Source of the DNA: Spirochaetales bacterium Spiro_01 | GTDB lineage: Bacteria; Spirochaetota; Spirochaetia; Sphaerochaetales; Sphaerochaetaceae | Length of the DNA stretch: 10,856 nucleotides | Assembly: GCA_001604265.1 (NCBI GenBank) | Contig: LVBC01000011.1 | Coordinates: 1 to 10,856, forward strand | Reading direction: 5' to 3' | Part shown: piece by piece, positions 1-5,643 of the stretch | Layout: each line of letters starts with the position of its first letter | Numbering within the stretch: the stretch's first letter is position 1 | Translations under genes and position numbers: made by a program | Notes under the pieces: model-generated | The model's input: the letters and a program-made list of their open reading frames with translations, nothing else | What the model was told of the DNA's origin: nothing | Databases searched by the model: none

Positions 1-2
1 GG

Positions 3-509
3 ACCTGGGGAGCTGGACTGACTCTGCCGCCCGACAGGGAGGAGAAGAGGACTCCTGGCTCGATAGTCAGGAAGATAATGAGTCCCTGTTTCGTCGCTCT
101 GCTGCTTGGCCTTCTGGTCGGCTTTTCTCCGTTGAATCTTCCAAAGGACCTTATCGGTGCGATCTCGAAGGTGGGTGCCTGCGCATCTCCTCTTGCCATG
201 ATATACATCGGAGGAATACTCTGCTTCGTCGATCTGAAGCACGGTCTTTTCAGAAAGGAGTTCATCCTGCTTGTCTGCGTGAAGATGTGCATTCTTCCGG
301 TCCTGCTCGAAAGGCTGCTTTTCAATGTGCCATTCGTAGGCAGGGAGGTTGCCTTCTTCATAGGCCTGATGTGTGCACTTCCTATGATGGTGACCGTCTC
401 CCTGATCGCCGAGTCGAATGGCTCCGATTCCACCTATACGGCCGCTCTTGTGATACTCACGACAGCACTCTCTGTCTTCACGCTTCCGCTTGTCTGCCTC
501 TTCATGTAG
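3..509 (+). CDS. AEC-family (auxin efflux carrier-like) transporter, C-terminal part
   Basis: The reading frame is open from the left edge to the TAG at 507-509, so the gene starts outside the window; about 168 residues are visible. The first ATG, at 78, lies inside the protein and is not a credible start: the residues before it (TWGAGLTLPP..., then IVRKIMSPCF) continue the typical central loop and next helix of the family. Visible features are several hydrophobic segments, a 'SPLAMIYIGG' stretch like the 'sPLalillGg' of AEC proteins, and 'ALPMMVTVSLIAES' near the C-terminus. AEC members are about 300-residue inner-membrane permeases for organic acids or similar small molecules; the substrate cannot be read from the sequence. 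The 3' end overlaps the convergent TetR gene by 8 bp. Family assignment is fairly sure and function is not. Confidence 0.8.
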   Translation, partial: TWGAGLTLPPDREEKRTPGSIVRKIMSPCFVALLLGLLVGFSPLNLPKDLIGAISKVGACASPLAMIYIGGILCFVDLKHGLFRKEFILLVCVKMCILPVLLERLLFNVPFVGREVAFFIGLMCALPMMVTVSLIAESNGSDSTYTAALVILTTALSVFTLPLVCLFM

Positions 510-1047
510 AAAGAAAGAGCTCTGCGAAGGAATTGAGGAATCTCCTGTCATCCTCCTCGCTTCTCTCGCTTCTGAGCCTCACGATGGCCGCAGAAGCGAA
601 GAGCTCTGCCACTATCTTCGGGTCGACGTTCCTGAAGTGTCCCCTTGATACGAGGTTCTCCATTACAGCATCGCTCTGGGATCTGAACATCAGCTCGAGC
701 GAGTTGCTGATCTCATAGGCCCTCTCGTCTATCTCCTTTCTCTGCTCGATGAGCGAAAGCCCACTTGAAAGCGACTTCGAGATGAAGATTCCCTTCCAGT
801 GCTCGAAGGTCTCTGTGAGTATCTCGATGGCGCTTTTCGAGAAGTCCATCCTGAAGCCCATGTGCAGCAGTCTTGCAGAAAAGCTCTCGTAGAGTGCAGC
901 TATCATCTCATCCTTGCTGCTGAAGTAGTAGTAGAGGGAGGCCTTCTTCACACCAAGACTCTCTGCGAGCGTTGATATCGTCAGCATGTCGTAACCCTCG
1001 TCCCTTACGATGTCCAGTGCCTTCTCAAGTATCTCGTCTCTTGTCAT
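502..1047 (-). CDS. TetR/AcrR-family transcriptional repressor
   Basis: The 181-residue protein has the length and layout of a TetR-family dimeric repressor. The N-terminal DNA-binding domain (about residues 1-50) shows the family signature: a first helix 'ILEKALDIVRDEGYD', then 'TISTLAESLGVKKASLYYYF', the helix-turn-helix with its YYYF end, then 'SSKDEMIAALY'. The remaining 130 residues form the variable ligand and dimer domain, so the inducer is unknown. The ATG at 1047-1045 is the only start in frame; two ATGs just upstream (1055 and 1051) are in other frames. No Shine-Dalgarno sequence precedes it, and the best -10 box ends 6 nt before the ATG, suggesting a leaderless mRNA. A perfect palindrome in that promoter suggests autorepression. 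The convergent AEC transporter next door is a possible functional partner but would not share this promoter. Confidence 0.92.
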   Translation of the reverse strand: MTRDEILEKALDIVRDEGYDMLTISTLAESLGVKKASLYYYFSSKDEMIAALYESFSARLLHMGFRMDFSKSAIEILTETFEHWKGIFISKSLSSGLSLIEQRKEIDERAYEISNSLELMFRSQSDAVMENLVSRGHFRNVDPKIVAELFASAAIVRLRSERSEEDDRRFLNSFAELFLST

Positions 1048-1053
1048 GCATCC

Positions 1054-1083
1054 ATGATAATCTAACGACCGTTAGGTAGACAA
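1054..1083 (-). promoter_or_regulatory. Promoter of the tetR-type gene
   Basis: Read on the minus strand: -35 TTGTCT (1083-1078), an 18-bp spacer, and -10 TATCAT (1059-1054). A run of eight A (1094-1087) lies just upstream of the -35 box, where an UP element would sit. The expected start point falls at or next to the ATG at 1047. Assigned by consensus match only. Confidence 0.6.
1062..1075. promoter_or_regulatory. Probable TetR-family operator (perfect 14-bp palindrome)
   Basis: The sequence CTAACG-AC-CGTTAG has perfect 6-bp arms around a 2-bp centre. It lies wholly inside the spacer between the -35 and -10 boxes of the adjacent repressor gene, the classic place for a repressor to exclude RNA polymerase. 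TetR-family proteins bind short palindromes of this kind as dimers. It is about 50 bp from the predicted rplU -35 box, so direct control of the ribosomal operon is less likely. Confidence 0.75.
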
Positions 1084-1126
1084 GCGTTTTTTTTCGCCAC
1101 CTTCGGAAACTTTTTATCCAATGCGA

Positions 1127-1155
1127 TTGAAAACATTTTTTTCTGAGATTAGAGT
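1127..1155 (+). promoter_or_regulatory. Predicted promoter of the rplU operon
   Basis: TTGAAA (1127-1132), a 17-bp spacer, and TAGAGT (1150-1155) form a reasonable sigma-70 type promoter. The spacer contains a run of seven T. Transcription would begin near 1162, leaving a leader of about 28 nt with the Shine-Dalgarno AGAGGA at 1177-1182. The -10 box is only a partial match, so the exact position is uncertain. I saw no L21-type autoregulatory leader structure. Confidence 0.45.
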
Positions 1156-1189
1156 CAGGAAAGAAAAATCAATAACAGAGGATAAATGC

Positions 1190-1501
1190 ATGTACGCACT
1201 CGTTGAAATTCTCGGCAGGCAGTATAAGGCTGAAGAAGGCGCTCAGCTGCAGGTCGACAGACTCAACCAGGAAGTTGGTTCTTCCCTGGAAATCGAAAAG
1301 GTTCTCGCTGTTATCGATGGTGACAATGTAAAGTTCGGTACCCCATATGTCGAGGGCGCCAAGGTTACAGCTACCGTTGGTGAGGAAATCAAGGGCGAGA
1401 AGGTCAAGGTATACAAGTTCCACAGAAGAAAGGGTTACAGAAGGACCCAGGGACACAGAGAAAAGTATACTCTCATCACTGTCAACAAGATCGAAGGCTA
1501 A
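1190..1501 (+). CDS. rplU: 50S ribosomal protein L21
   Basis: The 103-residue product has the usual length of L21, a large-subunit protein that binds 23S rRNA near L20. It begins MYALVEILGRQYKAEEG, matching the conserved 'MyAvieigGkQykV' opening, and ends with the 'FHRRKGYRRTQGHREKYT' block (about residues 79-96), the family's basic signature. An in-frame ATG at 1121 would add 23 residues, but ATG 1190 is chosen because AGAGGA (1177-1182) lies 7 nt before it and because the protein then starts where L21 starts. It is the first gene of the operon, with 12 nt separating it from rpmA. Confidence 0.97.
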   Translation: MYALVEILGRQYKAEEGAQLQVDRLNQEVGSSLEIEKVLAVIDGDNVKFGTPYVEGAKVTATVGEEIKGEKVKVYKFHRRKGYRRTQGHREKYTLITVNKIEG

Positions 1502-1513
1502 GGAGGAAGCGAT

Positions 1514-1765
1514 ATGGCACATAAGAAAGGCGGCGGTTCTTCCCGCAACGGACGCGACTCGAACGCACAGAGATATGGTGTAAAGAGATTCGGTGGTCAG
1601 CTTGTCAAGGCTGGTGAGATTCTCGTAAGGCAGAGAGGAACAAAGATCCATGCTGGCGAGAATGTCGGCTGTGGCTCCGACTACACTCTCTTTGCAAAGG
1701 TTGCCGGTACTGTTTCCTACACTGAGAGGAACAACCGCAAGTTCGCAAATATCGTAGAGGGTTAA
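1514..1765 (+). CDS. rpmA: 50S ribosomal protein L27
   Basis: The 83-residue protein starts [20 protein letters not shown] and contains '[14 protein letters not shown]', the L27 hallmark. L27's N-terminal tail reaches towards the peptidyl-transferase centre and contacts tRNA ends. A strong AGGAGG (1501-1506) overlaps the rplU stop codon and lies 7 nt before the ATG. The conserved tail begins directly after Met, so there is no cleavable N-terminal extension of the kind seen in Firmicutes. Consistently, no gene for the processing protease Prp (YsxB) lies between rplU and rpmA, where it usually sits in those bacteria. Confidence 0.98.
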   Translation: MAHKKGGGSSRNGRDSNAQRYGVKRFGGQLVKAGEILVRQRGTKIHAGENVGCGSDYTLFAKVAGTVSYTERNNRKFANIVEG

Positions 1766-1776
1766 TCCTTAATATC

Positions 1777-2838
1777 ATGTTCGGCTTTTCAGACGAAACA
1801 TATATCGACATTGCCTCCGGAAACGGAGGCAATGGTTGTGTTTCCTTCCACAGAGAGAAATTTGTTCCGAAGGGGGGACCGGATGGCGGCGACGGTGGAC
1901 GCGGTGGCGATGTCGTCTTCGTCGTGAAGGAGAACCTCAGGACACTTGGGCACTTGAAGATGGTCCGCTCCTACCGTGCAGAGAATGGCAGGAATGGGCA
2001 GGGGGATAGATGCTTTGGCCGCGATGGCAGGGATATCGAGATTCCAGTACCTCCTGGGACGATCCTCAAGGACCCCGATTCCGGTGAAATACTGAAGGAC
2101 CTTACCGGAGAGACGAGATTCGTCTTCCTTAAGGGCGGCAGGGGAGGCCAGGGAAACTGGCACTTTAGAACTGCAACGAGACAGGCCCCGAAGTTCGCAC
2201 AGACTGGTGAACCCGGACAGGAGATGAGGATCGGAGTCGAGCTGCTCGTCATTGCGGATATCGGATTCGTGGGCTTTCCGAATGCCGGAAAGAGCTCCCT
2301 TCTCAATCTGCTGACGAATGCAAGAAGCAAGGTAGCAGGCTATCCCTTCACCACGAAGATCCCACAGCTCGGTGCGATGAGGTACTACGACAGGGACATC
2401 ATCCTTGCCGATATTCCAGGAATCATAGAGGGTGCAAGCCAGGGACTTGGCATGGGCTTCAAGTTTCTCAGGCACATCTCGCGCACAAAGGGCCTTGCCT
2501 TCCTCATAGACCTTACGGACGACAACTACCTCGACTCGTACAGGATACTTACAGAGGAGCTTCACAGCTACGCACCATCCCTTCTCGAGAAGCCTCAGGT
2601 CATAATAGCGACCAAGATGGATGAAGAGGGGGCAGAGGAGCGCTACGAGGAGCTCCAGAAGAGCTTTGGCGATGTGAAGGTGCTTCCACTGTCCATATAC
2701 ATCGATGAGTACCTCGAGGATGTGAAGAGGGCCTTCTTCGACCTCGTCGGAGACGATGGAATGAAGAGGGACAGGGAAGAGAATGGCGGCTTCACAACAA
2801 AGGTGGACAGGGATGCCTACTACAGAGAGGAGTTCTAA
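1777..2838 (+). CDS. obgE: Obg-family GTPase (ribosome assembly, stress signalling)
   Basis: The 353-residue protein has an N-terminal glycine-rich Obg domain (about residues 1-158, with 'GNGGNGCVSFHREKFVPKGG' and 'GGDGGRGGD') followed by a G domain. Visible G motifs are the P-loop GFPNAGKSS (166-174), G2 YPFTT (189-193), G3 DIPG (212-215) and G4 TKMD (279-282). G4 has Thr in place of the usual Asn. After about residue 325 there is only a short charged tail, so the OCT domain of some Obg proteins is absent. Obg acts in late 50S maturation and binds guanine nucleotides including ppGpp. The N-terminus matches the family start, but no good Shine-Dalgarno lies close: GAGGG at 1757-1761 is 15 nt away. 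Translation may depend on coupling to rpmA, which ends 11 nt upstream. Confidence 0.97.
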   Translation: MFGFSDETYIDIASGNGGNGCVSFHREKFVPKGGPDGGDGGRGGDVVFVVKENLRTLGHLKMVRSYRAENGRNGQGDRCFGRDGRDIEIPVPPGTILKDPDSGEILKDLTGETRFVFLKGGRGGQGNWHFRTATRQAPKFAQTGEPGQEMRIGVELLVIADIGFVGFPNAGKSSLLNLLTNARSKVAGYPFTTKIPQLGAMRYYDRDIILADIPGIIEGASQGLGMGFKFLRHISRTKGLAFLIDLTDDNYLDSYRILTEELHSYAPSLLEKPQVIIATKMDEEGAEERYEELQKSFGDVKVLPLSIYIDEYLEDVKRAFFDLVGDDGMKRDREENGGFTTKVDRDAYYREEF

Positions 2839-3415
2839 GCGCACACTTCTATATGGAGGGACCTTCGATCCCGTCCACAGGGGACACCTGCACCTTCTTG
2901 AGATGGCAGGAGAGCATACCGACTACGAGCGTGTCATCCTGATGGTCGCCAGGCTCAGCAACTTCAAGCAGGAGTCAAGGCCAGTCTCAGGAGAGGATAG
3001 GGTCAGGATGCTCGAGATCGCGATCGATGAATTCAGAGCGCTTCATCCAGAATTCCCTCTCGAGATCATCATCTCGACAATGGAGCTCGAAAGAAAGGGT
3101 GTAAGCTACACATACGATACTGTCTGCGACATCTACAGAGAGTATCCGATAGAAGGAAGGCTCGGCTTTCTCATGGGAGACGACCTGCTCTCCTCTCTCG
3201 ATCACTGGTACAGATACGACGAGCTGAAAAAGCTGCTCACCTTCGTCTGCTTTTCGCGCGAGGGCGGGAGAACAGTTGAAGGTATCGATGCGGATATCAG
3301 GATGATAGAAGCTCCCATTCTGAAGGCCTCCAGCACCTCAGTGAGGTCTGGAGATCTTTCCAATCTGACAGATGGTGTCAGAGAGTACATTCAAAAGCAT
3401 GGGCTATACAGGTGA
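2813..3415 (+). CDS. nadD: Nicotinate-nucleotide adenylyltransferase
   Basis: This enzyme transfers AMP from ATP to nicotinate mononucleotide, making deamido-NAD in NAD synthesis. With the ATG at 2813 the protein has 200 residues, a normal length. The nucleotidyltransferase motif GGTFDPVHRGH is at 15-25, 'ELERKGVSYTYDT' (91-103) is the family's substrate-site region, 'MGDD' follows at 121-124 with 'HWYRYDEL' after it, and the C-terminal SSTSVR (173-178) corresponds to the ISSTxIR nucleotide motif. An ATG at 2783 is also in frame. The 2813 start is preferred because AGGTGG (2801-2806) precedes it by 6 nt and the extra residues look unconserved. The start lies 26 nt inside obgE, so translation is probably coupled. 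The stop is 4 nt before yqeK. Confidence 0.94.
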   Translation: MPTTERSSKRTLLYGGTFDPVHRGHLHLLEMAGEHTDYERVILMVARLSNFKQESRPVSGEDRVRMLEIAIDEFRALHPEFPLEIIISTMELERKGVSYTYDTVCDIYREYPIEGRLGFLMGDDLLSSLDHWYRYDELKKLLTFVCFSREGGRTVEGIDADIRMIEAPILKASSTSVRSGDLSNLTDGVREYIQKHGLYR

Positions 3416-3419
3416 GAGT

Positions 3420-3992
3420 ATGTCCCTTTACGAAGAGATAAGAAGCAGAGTCAGAAACAATATGAAGGAGTCGAGGTTCATCCACAGCGAAGGAGTTGCG
3501 GAGATGGCCTCCTATCTCTCCGGAAGATTCCTTTCGGACCCGGAAATGGGACGGATTGCCGGAATCTTCCACGACTACTGCCGCTATATGGACGATGAAG
3601 CACTGCTTTCAGTCTGCTCCGGTCTTGATGACATCGTCCCGGAGGAGAGAGAGAAGCCGATGCTGCTTCACGGCGCTGCTGCAGGACTTGCCTTCAGAGA
3701 GCTCTATCCCACCTTCGGCAACGAATACTATCTGGCAATGAGGCACCATACGCTCGGTTCGATCCACATGGGGAAGCTGGGAGCCTGCGTCTACATTGCA
3801 GACTATGCAGAGAAAGGAAGAAAGCACCTGGATGATGCCGACAGAAGGAGGATACTCTCCCACAGCACTCTTGAAGAGATGGTGCTCGATATCCTCTACA
3901 GGGAAAGAGAGTACAGGAACAGCCTGGGAGAGAGGATGGCAGGAGTCTCGACAGAACTGCTTGAGTTCCTCGAGAAGGGGGGAAGATTTTGA
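3420..3992 (+). CDS. yqeK: YqeK-family HD-domain hydrolase (predicted diadenosine tetraphosphatase)
   Basis: The 190-residue protein has the metal-binding HD layout: H22, H51-D52 in 'GIFHDYCR', H84 in 'LLHGAAAG', H109-H110 in 'AMRHHTLGS', and D128 in 'YIADYAEKGR'. YqeK proteins are reported to split Ap4A symmetrically into two ADP, removing an alarmone-like dinucleotide; that role is taken from the family. The start ATG 3420 is 4 nt after the nadD stop. AGGTGA (3410-3415), which contains that stop, can serve as Shine-Dalgarno. Earlier in-frame ATGs (3372, 3399) would run into nadD and add unconserved residues. The order nadD-yqeK followed closely by rsfS is the same as in Bacillus subtilis, except for one inserted gene. 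Confidence 0.9.
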   Translation: MSLYEEIRSRVRNNMKESRFIHSEGVAEMASYLSGRFLSDPEMGRIAGIFHDYCRYMDDEALLSVCSGLDDIVPEEREKPMLLHGAAAGLAFRELYPTFGNEYYLAMRHHTLGSIHMGKLGACVYIADYAEKGRKHLDDADRRRILSHSTLEEMVLDILYREREYRNSLGERMAGVSTELLEFLEKGGRF

Positions 3993-4534
3993 GGCGTCTT
4001 CTCATACTTCTTGTTCTCGTCCCTCTTCTCTTCATATCCTGCTCCTCCGATCGCAGGGCCTACTATCTTGAGAGCGAGAGCGAGAGTGTCGCATATCTTG
4101 TAAAGGGGAACACAGTTGTCATGGTGCACGTCCCCTCCTGGGTCATCAGCTCCTACTCGGAGTATACAGGGCTCGAAGGTCAGAGGTGCTTCGAGTCTCT
4201 CTTCTCGCAGAAGGCAAGAAGCTATGCAAGCATCTCGAATGAGAACTATGAGAGGAGAAGCCAGCTTCTCGAGATACTCAGAAGGGAGACTGGGTCGAAG
4301 GATTCGATCCACGCCTACGCTTTCTTCCGCAAGGACTTGAGAAAAACAGGCTTCATTGATACTATGAATTCGCTTTCGTCCTCATTCGAGGATGGAAGAC
4401 TCGCAAAGGAGATCAGGAGAAATACCCGTGTATATGAGTACGATCTTGATCGCGTGCTGTCCAAGACTGCTCCATGGGACAGACAGAAGGCCTTCCTCGA
4501 TCTCTGGATCGAGACCATTTTGAGGAACGTATGA
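3989..4534 (+). CDS. Predicted lipoprotein of unknown function in the nadD-rsfS operon
   Basis: I do not recognise this 181-residue protein. It starts with a short basic end (MRR), then a hydrophobic stretch ending LLFIS-Cys18, a signal peptide with a relaxed lipobox (Phe at -3) of the kind accepted in spirochaetes. The mature part of about 163 residues starts SSDRRAYYLESESESVAYLV, then a hydrophobic segment with 'VVMVHVPSWV' (43-52) and a charged C-terminal half with no other membrane segment. It would be a lipid-anchored envelope protein. The start is a TTG at 3989 that overlaps the yqeK stop by 4 nt, with AAGGGGGG (3975-3982) ahead of it. The stop overlaps the rsfS ATG by 4 nt, so expression is tightly tied to both neighbours. 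Other bacteria can have a LytR-CpsA-Psr gene near this position; no LCP motif is visible here. Confidence 0.8.
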   Translation: MRRLLILLVLVPLLFISCSSDRRAYYLESESESVAYLVKGNTVVMVHVPSWVISSYSEYTGLEGQRCFESLFSQKARSYASISNENYERRSQLLEILRRETGSKDSIHAYAFFRKDLRKTGFIDTMNSLSSSFEDGRLAKEIRRNTRVYEYDLDRVLSKTAPWDRQKAFLDLWIETILRNV

Positions 4535-4878
4535 GAAAGGAAATAGAAGATAAGGCAAATGCTCTGAAAGCCTTCCTTGAAGAGCACAACTGCAAGGATG
4601 TCGAGGTGATGGATCTGGCAGACTGCTCCTGGACCGACTGCTTCGTGATCGGTACAGTCACTAGTGTCGGACACCTCAGGGGCGTAGTACATCAGATCTG
4701 GGACAAGATCATCGAGCTCGGACTGACTGTCAACAACCGACACAAGACACCTGGAGAGGATGGCTGGGAGCTCATCGACTGTGGAGATATCGTAATCCAC
4801 CTGATGAGCCCGGACCTGAGGGAGTTCTACTCCCTCGAGAAGCTCTGGAAGGCTTCTTCGCCAGCTAATGAGAACTGA
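4531..4878 (+). CDS. rsfS: Ribosomal silencing factor RsfS (Iojap/YbeB)
   Basis: The 115-residue product matches RsfS, which binds L14 on the 50S subunit and blocks joining with 30S when nutrients are low. The conserved regions are 'WTDCFVIGTVTSVGHLRG' (34-51, the DxFVIaTgtS-hl block) and 'GWELIDCGDIVIHLMSP' followed by 'REFYSLEKLW' (78-106). The ATG at 4531 overlaps the stop of the preceding lipoprotein gene (ATGA), and GAGGA at 4522-4526 lies 4 nt ahead. An in-frame ATG at 4474 would lie deep inside the upstream gene and is rejected. It is the last gene before a hairpin terminator. Confidence 0.95.
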   Translation: MRKEIEDKANALKAFLEEHNCKDVEVMDLADCSWTDCFVIGTVTSVGHLRGVVHQIWDKIIELGLTVNNRHKTPGEDGWELIDCGDIVIHLMSPDLREFYSLEKLWKASSPANEN

Positions 4879-4885
4879 AAGCGTG

Positions 4886-4912
4886 GAGGATGCAGCGATG
4901 CATCCTCTTTCT
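4886..4912 (+). terminator. Intrinsic terminator after rsfS
   Basis: A perfect 9-bp stem (GAGGATGCA, 4886-4894, with TGCATCCTC, 4899-4907) closes a GCGA loop of the stable GNRA type. The tail TTTCTT (4908-4913) is short and broken by C, so termination may be partial and some transcripts may continue into mtnN. Confidence 0.7.
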
Positions 4913-4926
4913 TCAAGGAGAATCGG

Positions 4927-5637
4927 ATGAAGAGTGTCGGAATCATCGGTGCAATGGATGTCGAGATCGAGCATCTCAGGAAGAACATAGATAAGCTGGA
5001 GAGGGAGGAGCACAGAGGTGTTGCCTTCTTCATCGGCCAGATAGGCAGAGTCAGGGTCATCGTGATGAGGTGCGGAATCGGAAAGGTCGCAGCAAGCAGG
5101 GGTGCCCAGCTGATGACGGACCTCTATGGACCCGACCTCATCATCAACACTGGAATCGCTGGTGGAGTGGGCGAAGGCCTTCACATTGGTGACCTGGTAG
5201 TCTCCACAGCCCTTGTACAGCACGACTTCGATGTAACAGGCTTCGGCTATCCGCGTGGCTACTGCTGCATCGGAGGGGATAGGAAGAGACCGACCTTCTT
5301 CGAAGCAGACAGAGTCGAGGCCGACAGGCTCTATTCGAGTGCTGTGAAGGTCGCAGGCGAAGGCAGTGCTGTCAGAGGAATCATAGCAACAGGAGACCAG
5401 TTCATCTGTACAAGTGAAAAGAAGAAGGATATTGGAAGCACCTTTGGCGCACTCGTTGCCGAGATGGAGGGGTGTGCAATTGCAGAGGTCTGCTACTTCA
5501 ACAAGGTCCCGTTCGTCGTGCTCAGAGCTGTAAGCGATCTTGCAGATGGCTCGGCTCCGGAGAACTACTCGGAGTTCGAGAGAAGGGCAGCCGACAATTC
5601 GGCCAGGGTCGTACTGGATTACCTCTCATCCCTTTGA
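4927..5637 (+). CDS. mtnN: 5'-methylthioadenosine/S-adenosylhomocysteine nucleosidase
   Basis: The enzyme cleaves adenine from methylthioadenosine and S-adenosylhomocysteine, removing inhibitory by-products of polyamine synthesis, methylation and quorum-signal synthesis. The 236-residue length fits the family. Signatures are 'GIIGAMDVEIEHL' with E13 (counterpart of catalytic E12 in E. coli), 'GIGKVAAS' (50-57), 'INTGIAGG' (73-80), 'HDFDVTGFGYPRG' (99-111), 'ATGDQFI' (154-160), M180-E181 in the ribose site, and S203-D204 with the catalytic Asp. AAGGAG (4915-4920) lies 6 nt before the ATG. I see no clear promoter of its own in the 48-nt gap, so it may depend on read-through or on a promoter inside rsfS. 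Its stop is 6 nt from the stop of the convergent MATE gene. Confidence 0.95.
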   Translation: MKSVGIIGAMDVEIEHLRKNIDKLEREEHRGVAFFIGQIGRVRVIVMRCGIGKVAASRGAQLMTDLYGPDLIINTGIAGGVGEGLHIGDLVVSTALVQHDFDVTGFGYPRGYCCIGGDRKRPTFFEADRVEADRLYSSAVKVAGEGSAVRGIIATGDQFICTSEKKKDIGSTFGALVAEMEGCAIAEVCYFNKVPFVVLRAVSDLADGSAPENYSEFERRAADNSARVVLDYLSSL

Positions 5638-5643
5638 TGCAAT

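Noticed and set aside
1087..1094. Eight-T tract read as a terminator
   Set aside because: No hairpin precedes it on the plus strand. On the minus strand it is an A tract upstream of the -35 box, better read as an UP-like element.
1121..1189. Longer L21 starting at ATG 1121
   Set aside because: It would begin inside the predicted promoter, adds 23 unconserved residues and lacks a ribosome site.
2783..2812. Longer NadD starting at ATG 2783
   Set aside because: The extra ten residues are not family-like, and the ATG at 2813 has a better-placed Shine-Dalgarno.
1789..2844. A 351-codon open frame on the minus strand opposite obgE
   Set aside because: Obg is a certain gene over the whole span. 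The antisense frame is open because the sense codons TTA, CTA and TCA are rare here, and its translation shows no recognisable domain.
4315..5223. A 302-codon minus-strand open frame across the lipoprotein, rsfS and mtnN genes
   Set aside because: It crosses three well-supported plus-strand genes and a terminator, and has no family features.
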